Source: Rhizobium johnstonii 3841 | GTDB lineage: Bacteria; Pseudomonadota; Alphaproteobacteria; Rhizobiales; Rhizobiaceae | Direction of reading: 5' to 3' | Length of the DNA: 64,000 nt | Assembly: GCF_000009265.1 (NCBI RefSeq) | Contig: NC_008383.1 | Coordinates: 62,001-126,000 of the forward strand | In this document: piece by piece, positions 34,597 through 43,547 of the stretch | How the letters are laid out: each line of letters starts with the position of its first letter | Position numbering within the stretch: the stretch's first letter is position 1 | Program-made: the position numbers and the translations under genes | Notes under the pieces: model-generated | The model's database searches: none | Seen by the model: only the letters and a program-made list of their open reading frames with translations | What the model was told of the DNA's origin: nothing

Positions 34597-36051
34597 ATGA
34601 GAAGATTGCTATTGAGTTCAACGGCTGCGGCACTGCTTGCTGCGGCGGGCACCACATCCGCGCTTGCCTGCGAACCGGATTATACCGGTGTCACGCTCAC
34701 CGCCACGACGCAGACGGGGCCCTATATCGCCTCTGCGCTGCAACTCGCGGGCAAGGGTTGGGAAGAAAAGACTTGCGGCAAGGTGAACGTCGTTGAATTT
34801 CCCTGGTCGGAACTCTATCCGAAGATTGTAACCTCGTTGACCTCGGGCGAAGACACGTTCGACGTGGTCGCCTTCGCACCGGCCTGGGCACCGGACTTTA
34901 CCGACTATCTCTCGGAAATGCCGAAAGCGATGCAATCGGGTGCCGACTGGGAGGACATTGCCCCGGTTTACCGCGAGCAACTGATGGTCTGGAACGGCAA
35001 GGTCCTGTCGCAGACCATGGACGGTGACGCCCATACCTATACCTACCGCATTGATCTGTTTGAAAACGCGGAAAACCAGAGCGCCTTCAAGGCGAAGTAT
35101 GGCTACGATCTAGCCCCGCCGAAGACATGGAAGCAGTATCTCGACATCGCTGAATTCTTCCAGCAGCCGGATAAGGGCCTCTGGGGCACGGCGGAAGCCT
35201 TCCGCCGTGGTGGCCAGCAGTTCTGGTTCCTGTTCAGCCATGTTGCCGGTTACACAAGCCATCCGGATAATCCGGGCGGCATGTTCTTCGATCCGGATAC
35301 GATGGATGCGCAGGTCAACAATCCGGGCTGGGTTCGCGGCCTTGAGGAATATATCCGCGCTTCGAAGCTGGCGCCGCCGAATGCGTTGAACTTCTCCTTC
35401 GGCGAAGTCAATGCCGCCTTTGCGGGCGGACAGGTCGCGGAATCGATCGGCTGGGGCGACACCGGCGTCATCGCCGCCGACCCGAAACAGTCGAAGGTTG
35501 CTGGCAATGTCGGTTCGGCATCGCTGCCGGGCTCGGACGAAATCTGGAACTACAAGACCAAGAAGTGGGACAAGCAGGCCGAGGTCGTCCAGACCTCCTT
35601 CATGGCCTTCGGTGGCTGGCAGGCGGCTGTTCCGTCGTCCTCCAAGAACCAGGAGGCGGCCTGGAACTATATCCACTTCCTGACGAGCCCGGCGGTTTCC
35701 GGTCAGGCGGCGATTACCGGCGGCACAGGCGTCAACCCTTACCGCCTTTCGCATACGACAAATACCAAGTTGTGGTCGAAGATCTTCTCCGAGCGCGAGG
35801 CTAAGGAATATCTCGGCGCGCAGAAGGACGCCGTCACAGCGAAAAACACGGCGCTCGATATGCGCCTGCCGGGCTACTTCTCCTACACGGAAATTCTCGA
35901 GATCGAGCTTTCCAAGGCATTGGCCGGAGAAGTGACGCCCCAGCAGGCGCTGGATACCGTGGCTGACGGATGGAACAAGCTTACGGACGAGTTCGGCCGT
36001 GACAAACAACGGGCAGCTTATCGCTCGTCGATGGGCCTGCCTGCGAAGTAG
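34597..36051 (+). CDS. Sugar ABC transporter substrate-binding protein (family 1)
   Basis: A 484-residue extracellular solute-binding protein family 1 member (MalE/UgpB fold). The ATG at 34597 follows GGGGAGGAAAAC, and the signal peptide MRRLLLSSTAAALLAAAGTTSALA is cleaved before CEPDYTG. The mature protein has the lobe motifs FDVVAFAPAWAPDFTDYLSEM and GTAEAFRRGGQQFWFLFS, and a C-terminal lobe around AAWNYIHFLTSPAVSGQAA. The size is at the large end of the family. It is the receptor for the MalFG-type permeases encoded just upstream. Confidence 0.92.
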   Translation: MRRLLLSSTAAALLAAAGTTSALACEPDYTGVTLTATTQTGPYIASALQLAGKGWEEKTCGKVNVVEFPWSELYPKIVTSLTSGEDTFDVVAFAPAWAPDFTDYLSEMPKAMQSGADWEDIAPVYREQLMVWNGKVLSQTMDGDAHTYTYRIDLFENAENQSAFKAKYGYDLAPPKTWKQYLDIAEFFQQPDKGLWGTAEAFRRGGQQFWFLFSHVAGYTSHPDNPGGMFFDPDTMDAQVNNPGWVRGLEEYIRASKLAPPNALNFSFGEVNAAFAGGQVAESIGWGDTGVIAADPKQSKVAGNVGSASLPGSDEIWNYKTKKWDKQAEVVQTSFMAFGGWQAAVPSSSKNQEAAWNYIHFLTSPAVSGQAAITGGTGVNPYRLSHTTNTKLWSKIFSEREAKEYLGAQKDAVTAKNTALDMRLPGYFSYTEILEIELSKALAGEVTPQQALDTVADGWNKLTDEFGRDKQRAAYRSSMGLPAK

Positions 36052-36065
36052 GCCGTCTTCAATAA

Positions 36066-36093
36066 ATCCCATCCCGGCTCTGCGGGGTGGGAT
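36066..36093 (+). terminator. Stem-loop between binding protein and ATPase genes
   Basis: A G/C-rich inverted repeat, ATCCCATCCC against GGGGTGGGAT with a short loop, follows the binding-protein stop by 14 bases. There is no U run. It may stabilise the upstream mRNA and lower ATPase expression rather than end transcription. Confidence 0.45.
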
Positions 36094-36166
36094 CAGCATC
36101 GTTGGTAGAGGAAGGGACCATCGCCGCTTCGGGTAGGCGATGGAATTCTCATGAAAAGGTTTCAGC

Positions 36167-37258
36167 ATGTCGCAGGTGCGTTTGGATCAGGTCACCAAGT
36201 CCTTCGGTAGCGTTGCGGTCATTCCTCCGCTCGATCTGGTGATTGCCGACAAGGAATTCGTGGTTCTCGTCGGGCCTTCCGGTTGTGGGAAGACAACCAC
36301 GCTGCGAATGATCGCGGGGCTGGAACAGGCGACGTCCGGAGAAATCCGCATCGGCGAGCGAGAGGTTACTGCGTTGCGTCCGGGTCTGCGCAATTGCTCG
36401 ATGGTGTTTCAGAATTATGCCCTCTATCCGCATATGACGGTCGCCGAAAACATTGGCTACGGCATGAAGGTGCGTGGAACGCCGAAAGAGGACATCGACA
36501 CTGCTGTTGCGAATGCTGCGCGCATTCTCAATCTCGGCGCCTATCTCAATCGCAAACCGAGCGCGCTTTCGGGCGGTCAACGTCAGCGCGTCGCCATCGG
36601 GCGCGCCATTGTACGCCAGCCCGATGTTTTTCTGTTCGATGAACCGCTATCCAATCTGGACGCCAAGTTGCGCATCGAAATGCGCACCGAGATCAAACTG
36701 CTGCATCGCCGTCTGCAGACCACGATCGTCTATGTGACGCACGACCAGGTGGAGGCGATGACCATGGCCGACCGGGTCGTGGTGATGAACCAGGGCCGGA
36801 TCGAACAGGCTGCCGACCCGATCACGCTTTATGAATCGCCGAAGAACCTCTTCGTCGCCGCTTTCATCGGCGCGCCCAGCATGAATTTCGTTCAAGGACG
36901 GTTGGAGGCCGGCGACGGCGGCGTTGTCTTCCGGGCGGAAGGCGATGTGGCGATTGTCGTTCCCGCACGCATGGAGGAGCATCTCTCGGCGGGTATTGGC
37001 CAGGCTGTCGTTCTCGGTATTCGGCCAGAGCACACGATGACAGCGGACAGCACCTTTCCGATGATCCGCGTGCACGTCGCGGATATCGAACCTCTCGGCC
37101 CGCACACGCTTGCCATCGGTAAAGCTGGTGCGAGTGCGTTTACCGCTCAGATTCACGCTTCATCCAGGGTCAGACCGGAGGACACGATCGATGTTCCGAT
37201 CGATCCGGAAAAGATGCATTTCTTCTTGAAAAGTACCGGTGAGGCTCTAAGGCGCTGA
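36167..37258 (+). CDS. Sugar ABC transporter ATP-binding protein (UgpC/MsmK type)
   Basis: A 363-residue ATPase of the CUT1 importer family. It has Walker A GPSGCGKTT (about 37-45), the Q-loop FQNYALYPHMTV, signature LSGGQRQRVAIGRAI, Walker B VFLFDEPLSNLDAKLR and the H-loop YVTHDQVEAMTMAD. The C-terminal regulatory TOBE/OB domain (about 235-360) has AAFIGAPSMNFVQG and VLGIRPEHT. It completes the importer encoded by 32652-36051. A TGTCACC/GGTGACA hairpin (37269-37296) follows its stop. Confidence 0.94.
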   Translation: MSQVRLDQVTKSFGSVAVIPPLDLVIADKEFVVLVGPSGCGKTTTLRMIAGLEQATSGEIRIGEREVTALRPGLRNCSMVFQNYALYPHMTVAENIGYGMKVRGTPKEDIDTAVANAARILNLGAYLNRKPSALSGGQRQRVAIGRAIVRQPDVFLFDEPLSNLDAKLRIEMRTEIKLLHRRLQTTIVYVTHDQVEAMTMADRVVVMNQGRIEQAADPITLYESPKNLFVAAFIGAPSMNFVQGRLEAGDGGVVFRAEGDVAIVVPARMEEHLSAGIGQAVVLGIRPEHTMTADSTFPMIRVHVADIEPLGPHTLAIGKAGASAFTAQIHASSRVRPEDTIDVPIDPEKMHFFLKSTGEALRR

Positions 37259-37376
37259 ACCTGCGGGGTGTCACCGTTCAGCCAGGTCTGGTGACATTGC
37301 CATCTGTTTCTCTCAAAGCTGCAGTTCCATAAACCTGCTTATGCAACGTTATAACATTACGAGGTACATTCTATTT

Positions 37377-38464
37377 CCAAGTGCGACATGCCAGTAATTT
37401 CAATGGCTTCACTTTGGAGATTTTGGCATGTCTCGATGCTATATGCAGCTTGCCCTCGCCGACCGGCGACGCCTACATCAGCTGGTGGCGGCAAAAGTTC
37501 CCGTCAACGAGATGGCACGTCAGCTTGGCCGTCATCGCTCGACGATTTACCGCGAGATCAAGCGCAATACGTTTCACGACCGTGAACTGCCGGACTACAA
37601 CGGTTATTACAGCACGGTTGCGAACGACATTGCGCAGGACCGACGTCGCCGGCTGAGAAAGCTGCGGCGCCACCCGACCTTGCGCACAGAGATCATCAAC
37701 CAGTTGGAGGCTCGCTGGTCGCCGGAACAGATTGCCGGACGCCTGCTGTCGGACGGCCTCAGTCGTATTCGCGTTTGCAAGGAGACAATCTATCGCTTCA
37801 TCTACAGCAAGGAAGATTATGGGCTTGGTCTCTATCAGTATCTACCGGAGGCACGCCGCAAACGTCGTGCAATGCGCTCCAGGAAGCCGCGCGACGGTGC
37901 GTTTCCAGCCACGCACCGCATATCCCAACGGCCTGATTTTGTTGGAGATAGATCGCGGTTTGGCCATTGGGAGGGTGACCTTCTCATCTTCGAACGCCCA
38001 CTCGGCCATGCCAATATCACCACTCTCGTCGAGCGCAAGAGCCGCTATACCGTTCTCATCAAGAATCCGAGCCGGCACTCGCGCCCAATCATGGACAAGA
38101 TCATCAGAGCGTTTTCTCCTTTGCCGGCGTTCGCGCGTCAAAGCTTCACGTTGAATCGAGGGACCGAGTTTGCCGGGTTCAGGGCTTTGGAAGAAGGGAT
38201 CGGTGCGTGCAGTTGGTTTTGCGACCCAAGTGCGCCTTGGCAAAAAGGGACAGTCGAGAACACCAACAAGCGCATTCGACGCTTCCTGCCAGGCACCACA
38301 GATCTGGCAGTTGTGTCGCAACGCGACCTTCTCCACCTCACGCGTCATGTCAACGATCAACCGCGCAAATGCCTCGGATACAGGACGCCGACCGAGGTGT
38401 TTATGGCGCATTTGCACGAAGATAGGTGATCCCCTACTCTGCAAAACAGGCGTGATGCACTTGG
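37377..38464 (+). mobile_element. IS30-family insertion sequence
   Basis: One IS30-type element carries the transposase gene 37428-38429. Candidate terminal inverted repeats are CCAAGTGCGACATGCCAGT at the left end and the reverse complement CCAAGTGCATCACGCCTGT at the right end (38446-38464), matching at most positions. The exact termini and any 2-3 bp target duplication are uncertain because the flanks differ. It separates the sugar importer from the accessory island. Confidence 0.7.
37428..38429 (+). CDS. IS30-family transposase with altered DDE triad
   Basis: A 333-residue IS30 transposase. The N-terminal helix-turn-helix region has RRRLHQLVAAKVPVNEMARQ and GRHRSTIYREIKRN (about 13-47), and the middle has SPEQIAGRLL and KETIYRFIYS. 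The catalytic domain shows the first Asp in HWEGDLLIF (D184) and the Glu in GTVENTNKRIRRFLP (E277). The second acidic residue, normally Asp in the DRGTEF motif, is Asn here (LNRGTEF, N243; codon AAT). The frame is otherwise full length. Loss of a triad Asp should abolish transposition, so this copy is probably catalytically dead, though movable in trans. Confidence 0.92.
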   Translation: MSRCYMQLALADRRRLHQLVAAKVPVNEMARQLGRHRSTIYREIKRNTFHDRELPDYNGYYSTVANDIAQDRRRRLRKLRRHPTLRTEIINQLEARWSPEQIAGRLLSDGLSRIRVCKETIYRFIYSKEDYGLGLYQYLPEARRKRRAMRSRKPRDGAFPATHRISQRPDFVGDRSRFGHWEGDLLIFERPLGHANITTLVERKSRYTVLIKNPSRHSRPIMDKIIRAFSPLPAFARQSFTLNRGTEFAGFRALEEGIGACSWFCDPSAPWQKGTVENTNKRIRRFLPGTTDLAVVSQRDLLHLTRHVNDQPRKCLGYRTPTEVFMAHLHEDR

Positions 38465-38504
38465 GTTAGCTTTTCCACGAATTGATTCGTAATGTCGGAA
38501 GCTG

Positions 38505-39641
38505 CTATTCGTCGTCGGGAGTCTGCGGTTTGACTGCCGCCAGAAGGCATTCCTCGCAGTCGTTCCTGAACCTCGTCGCCTGCAGGTGCTTGCCGTATTC
38601 CTCTCGAGTTTTTTCACCCGCAATGACCTGCTCCGATGTCACCCCATCCGGATCGCCCAGTATTGTCGCAAGAGCCATCCGGAATATTGCGGCCGGGAAG
38701 GACAGGATCAACGTCCCGTTTTTGAGTCGGAAGTCCTCTGGTTCGACGGCATTTCCATGAAGGAAGTTGTTCCTCAGGTCATTCATCTTCATATAGAGCG
38801 CATTCGCGAGCCGGAGGTCGAAGGTCTTTCCGCCGCCGAAGTCAGCCGAATGTGTCTCCTCCCTCGCCATCTCGCTCTGCCATGGAATGGACTTCAGCAG
38901 GTCGAGCACCCTCTGACGGGTCGCCTTGCCGGTCGCTCCGGGATGCACGAGGATCTCGAACGCGCTGACCCACAGGGACAGGACGCGACCGTAGTCGTAG
39001 AAGGATTCGGTGGAACCGGTAGGAGACGACAGGCGCATCGCGGACGCAGCCATTTTCAGAGACCGTAGAATAGCGCGCGACGTCCAATCGTTGTGCCCGT
39101 CGATGAACCGGGACTTCCATAGCGCGAGGAGCTGCTTGAAGAACCGGGGATGCGCCGGCTCGTTTCCGACGTCCTGGACCGGAACGGCCGCCGACGCCGC
39201 GCCGCGGAACTTGTCGAGTTCGTGGATTGCCCACAGCGCGGCGTTACCGGCGACGAGTCTCTTGCCCTGCGGGTCGATCATCCACGGGTAGATCTCGAAG
39301 GCATCGGTATGAAACGGGCCGACGTTCCTGCGCCATGTCACCGCCCTCACTCTGGCATCAAGCACGACACAGGCGACAACTATATCCATGAAGCTCGAAA
39401 TTGCCTCCGAGTTCGGGCGATCCGGATAGGCATCCGATCTCACCAGCAGGCTCGGTCTTAGCCGCTGACCGTGGTTGCCTTCGAATTTCGAGAGAAAGGT
39501 CTGGAGGTTTGGACCGTTGGCGAGGGCATCTAGGAAGCGATCATCCTGGAAGCCCACCAGCGCCATGTGCTCGCCTGCAAAGACGTCCGACATCATGTTA
39601 ATGTTCGGCAGGACACCAAGCGCGGTCCACTTCAGTGCCAT
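38505..39641 (-). CDS. HEPN-like protein of unknown function
   Basis: A 378-residue protein I cannot place in a named family. The ATG at 39641 follows AGGAG by eight bases; a second ATG six bases earlier and longer in-frame extensions are less likely. The C-terminal half is helical and contains DLRNNFLHGN (about residues 288-297), an Rx4H motif (R290, H295) preceded by a conserved-looking acidic helix. This is the catalytic pattern of HEPN ribonucleases of the Apea/RloC/abortive-infection type. The N-terminal half has beta-rich features (VRAVTWRRNVGPFHTDAFEI). It is convergent with the IS30 end and divergent from the DUF488 gene, so it may belong to a defence or toxin-like pair. Function is inferred from the motif only. 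Confidence 0.6.
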   Translation of the reverse strand: MALKWTALGVLPNINMMSDVFAGEHMALVGFQDDRFLDALANGPNLQTFLSKFEGNHGQRLRPSLLVRSDAYPDRPNSEAISSFMDIVVACVVLDARVRAVTWRRNVGPFHTDAFEIYPWMIDPQGKRLVAGNAALWAIHELDKFRGAASAAVPVQDVGNEPAHPRFFKQLLALWKSRFIDGHNDWTSRAILRSLKMAASAMRLSSPTGSTESFYDYGRVLSLWVSAFEILVHPGATGKATRQRVLDLLKSIPWQSEMAREETHSADFGGGKTFDLRLANALYMKMNDLRNNFLHGNAVEPEDFRLKNGTLILSFPAAIFRMALATILGDPDGVTSEQVIAGEKTREEYGKHLQATRFRNDCEECLLAAVKPQTPDDE

Positions 39642-39908
39642 CTCCATCTCTCCTGTAACGTTTAGCGACCGGGAAGGTACAAGGCTGGCCAAGATTCCTG
39701 CAAACGCGCGATGCGGGCCGTCCACAGAAACTCGGGCTAGAAGGTCTTCGGCATTGCAAGTCAATAGCGGCGGCCAGGTTACCCGCCCTTGCGGAAATCG
39801 GCGTTTCCCTCTGGCGGCCCCCTCCCCGATGCAGTATCGAGGCGCGTTCGCGCTAGGCAAGCGTCAGGCCAGCGACGCTCGCTATCACGAGCGAAGAAGG
39901 AGCATCGC

Positions 39909-40397
39909 ATGAAGACAGTCTACACCATCGGCTACGAGGGCACCGACATCGAGCGTTTCGTGAAGACGCTGACCGCCGTCGGAATCGAAGCGGTAGCAGA
40001 TGTCCGGGCAGTTCCCCTGTCACGCAAGAAGGGATTCTCCAAGAACGCTTTGCGGGAGCATCTTGAAAAAGCCGGCATCAAGTATCTCGCGATGCAGCAG
40101 CTTGGCGATCCGAAAGAAGGCCGTGAAGCGGCGAAGGCGGGCGACTACGATCGGTTCCGCTCGATCTATTCCGGGCATGTTGACCTTCCCGAAGTAGCCG
40201 CGGCAATTGAAGAGCTCGCGACCGCCTCCGAGGAGCAGGCGGTCTGCCTCCTCTGCTTCGAACGCGATCCGAAAACCTGCCACCGATTCATAGTCGGCGA
40301 ACGCATGGGCGCTTTCGGATACGAGATGACGCATCTCTTCGGCGACGATCCTGCACGGTACATCCGAAACCAGGACCGGCTTCCGAAGCGGTCGTAG
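39909..40397 (+). CDS. DUF488-family protein
   Basis: A 162-residue DUF488 protein. The fold landmarks are VYTIGYEGTDIERFVKTL, ADVRAVPLSRKKGFSK, YLAMQQLGDPKEGRE and the CFERDPKTCHRFIVGE motif with its two Cys and His, which is the most conserved part of the family. Biochemistry of the family is largely unknown. The start at 39909 follows GAAGAAGGAGCATCGC. It is divergent from the HEPN-like gene, with a 267-bp gap that holds no other gene, and convergent with the 269-residue unknown gene, 8 bases from it. The three may form one accessory module. Confidence 0.85.
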   Translation: MKTVYTIGYEGTDIERFVKTLTAVGIEAVADVRAVPLSRKKGFSKNALREHLEKAGIKYLAMQQLGDPKEGREAAKAGDYDRFRSIYSGHVDLPEVAAAIEELATASEEQAVCLLCFERDPKTCHRFIVGERMGAFGYEMTHLFGDDPARYIRNQDRLPKRS

Positions 40398-40405
40398 CTC
40401 TTTAG

Positions 40406-41215
40406 CTATAGCAGCAGCCCCTGGGCAAGATGTGGCGGATAGATGAGGCTGATGATCAACCACTGGTCCTGAAACCGGTGCTGGTTGCCCATGAGAAACA
40501 TCAGGTCCTTCGCTGGAATCTTATTTTCGAGTTGGTCCCGGAAGTATTTTTCCCAGTCGGCTCCATGGGAGCGATGACAGTTCAAATAGAGAGCACCCAC
40601 CTCCCAGTCCACAAGCTTGTGCCTGAACATTTTCGCGCCTGGACCTTCGCCGCACTGGTAGCGGTAGTAAAAGTCGAAGGGAAGCTTCTGCAGGGTCCTG
40701 ATCGATGGCTTGTCTTCATCATCGAAGAGACCGCCCTGCTTTTGCTCTTGCACTAGCTTCGCCAGTTCCTCTTCGGTCCATTCGGGATTCGAGACTGGCT
40801 CGATATCCAGACCAAGGATCCGCGCCGGCTTCAACATGGCGAGCGACATACCGCTGGCCCGCTGCTCGGCATCTATCTTATCGAAATGATCGTAGACATG
40901 GATGGGCGAGATCAGGTGTCTTCGTTCGGCCCAATCCTTGCCCGGCTGAACGACGGCTTCGCCTTCGATCGTGTCGACCTTGATGGTCAAGCTTTCCTGC
41001 CGATGATCTTTGCGCGCTTTTTCAACCTTCGCACGGATCCACTGCCACTTCTTAAACTGTTGACCCGTGGCAATAAGACGAAAAGGAACCGGGAAGAGGC
41101 GGACCAGCTTGCCACTCTCGTCCATCCCAGCAACACACGTCGTCTCCGCATACTTTCCGCTCGGCGACGGGTAGGTCTTGCAGAGAATAAGAATTCGAGC
41201 ATCGACGACGGCCAT
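40406..41215 (-). CDS. Conserved hypothetical protein, 269 residues
   Basis: A 269-residue protein that I do not recognise from memory as a named family. It begins MAVVDARILILCKTYPSPSG, continues ETTCVAGMDESGKLVRLFPV, and has several Trp/Arg motifs (KKWQWIRAKVEKA, WTEEELAKLV, LPFDFYYRYQC, GALYLNCHR). No signal peptide or membrane segment is visible. The opening, with a basic beta strand, a redox-type Cys and a GKLVRLFP strand, resembles small nucleic-acid-linked proteins found beside DUF488 genes, but that is an impression. The ribosome site is CCGGAGAGATCC. It is convergent with the DUF488 gene. Confidence 0.65.
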   Translation of the reverse strand: MAVVDARILILCKTYPSPSGKYAETTCVAGMDESGKLVRLFPVPFRLIATGQQFKKWQWIRAKVEKARKDHRQESLTIKVDTIEGEAVVQPGKDWAERRHLISPIHVYDHFDKIDAEQRASGMSLAMLKPARILGLDIEPVSNPEWTEEELAKLVQEQKQGGLFDDEDKPSIRTLQKLPFDFYYRYQCGEGPGAKMFRHKLVDWEVGALYLNCHRSHGADWEKYFRDQLENKIPAKDLMFLMGNQHRFQDQWLIISLIYPPHLAQGLLL

Positions 41216-41692
41216 GGATCTCTCCGGGGCGAATCAACCCAGCTTCAAGGAGTTGCGCAATAGCGCCTGTAGCCAGTGCATTGGTCAATCCTGCGTTGCT
41301 TCGATCTGAGCTAGAACGCACAACCTTGTGTCTATGCGCCCGTGGCCACGCCCAACCGCGTAGGCTTTTTTGTTTGACGAGATCGATTAAGAAGGAGACG
41401 GCCTCGGCCCTCTTGAAGCGATGGTCATCGACTGGCCCCGATCCGCCCCAACGATGCGTCAAGGAGGCTCCGCCAAAAAGACTGGGAGTCTTCGACGGCT
41501 TGAGGGAATATGTCTCGGACGACCAGGCAGCAGCCTGAAGCGGAACGCCCCCGCCGGGCGCAGTCGGTCCCGGCTTCCACTGACCGGCGCTATGCTAAGC
41601 CTCCTGCGGCTGCGCTACTTCCGGCAGTGCCGTGTCGAGAATTCCCGAAATCCCGGCCGAGCGGCCGTCGCTATGCTGATTTCTCCGATGTT
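41216..41692. other. Gap without a supported gene
   Basis: The 477-bp gap upstream of the 269-residue gene has a minus-strand open frame from a TTG at 41462 that overlaps the start of that gene in another frame; I see no family similarity and only a weak ribosome site. The gap probably holds the minus-strand promoter: a TTGACC hexamer near 41282 with CTATTG about 17 bp on is a possible -35/-10 pair. Confidence 0.35.
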
Positions 41693-42340
41693 CTACATTT
41701 TTTGTCCCGGATCTCGGCCTAACGCCGGTTGACCCGGGCCGGCTATGGCTTCGAGCGCAGTGGCGCCGCGGATATTCCACGGAAGCGAGTATTTCTCGAT
41801 CAATCCGAGTTCAAGGCCCGCACTTCCGTTGACCGGCAGGCCATTCCATTCGAGATCCGGAGGCATGGCTATGGAGATCTCAATGGCCTCAGGGCCTGAC
41901 AGCTCTGCCATGATGATGGCTTCGAGGCGCTGGTTGGTTCGCTGCGAGATCCCCGGGCGCCCATATGAATAGAGCCTGCCCGCGAGCCCTTTTGTTGCGA
42001 CGCCGACATAGAGCGCGACGCCGGCTTTTACGAAGGCATAGACACCCTTGGACTTCGGCGCAGGCGTTTCGACAGCAAGGCTGTCCCCCGAGATGATCCA
42101 GCGTCCGACCCGTGTAAAGCCGCCGCTGATCAGGATGTCGGTCGTGAGCGCGGGTTTGCTTTGTGGGCGCGTTTCCGGTCGACCGATGGGGGACGGCTTG
42201 GTCGCCGCTTCCAACGTCCGACGGGGACCGGCATTGATGACATTGTAGGCATGCTGATAGCGGATCCCCAATCGAGCAGCGATGTCCGCCGCCTTCAGGC
42301 CATCCGCCGCTAATGAGCGTATCTGATCTGCTTTTGTCAT
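41693..42340 (-). CDS. GIY-YIG nuclease-family protein with N-terminal HTH
   Basis: A 215-residue protein. The ATG at 42340 follows AGGAAC four bases upstream, and the frame is shared with the upstream gene only because of a frameshift there. Residues 1-35 (ADQIRSLAADGLKAADIAAR then LGIRYQHAYNVI) form a helix-turn-helix. A linker (40-85) rich in Pro and Arg follows, then a GIY-YIG-type domain with SKGVYAFVKAGVALYVGVAT and GLAGRLYSY, and a C-terminal Glu-containing helix (LELGLIEKYSLPWN). The catalytic Arg and Glu appear present. A combined HTH and GIY-YIG layout suggests a site-directed nuclease or a mobile-element or restriction-like role. Confidence 0.75.
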   Translation of the reverse strand: MTKADQIRSLAADGLKAADIAARLGIRYQHAYNVINAGPRRTLEAATKPSPIGRPETRPQSKPALTTDILISGGFTRVGRWIISGDSLAVETPAPKSKGVYAFVKAGVALYVGVATKGLAGRLYSYGRPGISQRTNQRLEAIIMAELSGPEAIEISIAMPPDLEWNGLPVNGSAGLELGLIEKYSLPWNIRGATALEAIAGPGQPALGRDPGQKM

Positions 42341-42341
42341 G

Positions 42342-43171
42342 TCAGTTCCTGTTAAGGCCCATTTCCCGGCTCTGCAGCTTGTCCTTCCAGCGTCGTTCGA
42401 GCTCCCCGAGGTCCGCGATCGTCGCGGTCGAGCCGACCGTTTAAGGATCGATAGCTGGTAGTCGCTGGCGTCGCGACTCTTAAGCCCGACATTACCGCCG
42501 TGGCCCGTTGCAAAGTATTCGCGCCACCTGCCGATGAAGCCGTCGACACCCGACGCCATGCCGACATATTGCTCGCGCGTTCTCGGGCAGGTCAGAAGAT
42601 AGATGCCGCTCGTCGCAGACAGAGGTGCCTGCCAGGTCGCGGGAAGGCTCTCGATATCGGAGAGATTGGCGATAAAGGCCGCAAAGCCGGGGAATGGAGG
42701 ATCGCCTAGAGTTCGCCGCAGTTCGATTAGGCGCTTCGCCTTACCGTCACCGCGCTGGATCCAGGACCTATAGCTATCGCCCCAGTCGATCCAGAGCCGG
42801 CCGGCGTATTCGGAAAGCGAAGGCAGGCGATCAACTTCGTAAACGTTGCAGCTTCCGGCGGGCTCTATGCCGCCGGTGATCGGGTGCTGGCGATCGGCCG
42901 GCAATGGGCCGAGAAGCCGGGCTGCGTATAGCCCAACGAACAACGTTTCCCGCTCGGGAATGCCGACAAAAGAGGCCCAGTAGGTCGCGCGCAGTTTCGG
43001 CTCACTGGCGAAGGATTGGGTCGCCTGGTATGCCTCGAAGCGTTCGCGATGGTCACGCCATAAAGCATAGGGTGTCGGGAACCCGGCATGCCGGTTGTCC
43101 TGATGTCGAAGCAGCCGGACCGTGCTTCGTTCAATTCCCGCCAGGTCCAACATGTTTCCGAATGCCAGCAT
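42342..43171 (-). pseudogene. GIY-YIG nuclease-family protein, frameshifted
   Basis: The frame starts at 43171 (GGAGGAGGTGAGGGCGAAC upstream) with MLDLAGIERSTVRLLRHQDN, has a middle region with SFVGIPERETLFVGLYAARL, and a GIY-YIG domain at about residues 188-240 (SGIYLLTCPRTREQYVGMAS, then FIGRWREYFATGHGGN). After SDYQLSIL the expected end (TATIADLGELERRWKDKLQS, then REMGL) is found in another frame, which runs to a TGA at 42342-42344. A single-base change near 42430-42450 therefore shifts the original frame into the following gene. The last 30 residues, with the catalytic Glu (LGELERRWKDKL), are lost from the encoded product unless the shift is a sequencing error or programmed. Confidence 0.75.
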
Positions 43172-43508
43172 TGTTCGCCCTCACCTCCTCCATGACATGG
43201 CTTATCGTCGAGCGGTTTGCAAACACATGCGTGTGCATACACGCCTCTCCCTTTCGTCTGTGAAGGACATCCGCAAATGTCCCGAATGTCTGGCTTGTAC
43301 GCGGCTGAGTGTCCAACTCCATTCGAATTCGGCTGTGGCTGGGCGGCACCATTCGGAAGCACGCCAAACCCGCTCTCTTGCGATGGCGTCCTGGCCCAGA
43401 TCCGGATCTTCCACGATCAACCCGCAAGGGGTCCGCTAGCAAGCTGCGGCCACTCGGGCTGCACCCTCGCGGTGATCGCGCCCGTCCCAGGGCCTCTTGA
43501 GGAGCCAT

Positions 43509-43528
43509 CGAGCGGGAATTGGCCCGCT
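43509..43528 (+). promoter_or_regulatory. Hairpin upstream of the 58-residue gene
   Basis: A perfect 7-bp stem, GAGCGGG/CCCGCTC with a 6-base loop, sits eight bases before the ribosome site of the small gene at 43548. The gap 43172-43547 has no supported gene and is GC-rich with further partial repeats. Confidence 0.45.
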
Positions 43529-43547
43529 CCCAAATGGAGCCTCTCAC

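Noticed and set aside
35110..36168. A 352-codon minus-strand frame opposite the family 1 binding protein
   Set aside because: Antisense shadow; no recognisable motif.
41052..41462. A 136-codon minus-strand frame from TTG overlapping the 269-residue gene
   Set aside because: Weak start, no family similarity, and it overlaps a better gene in another frame.
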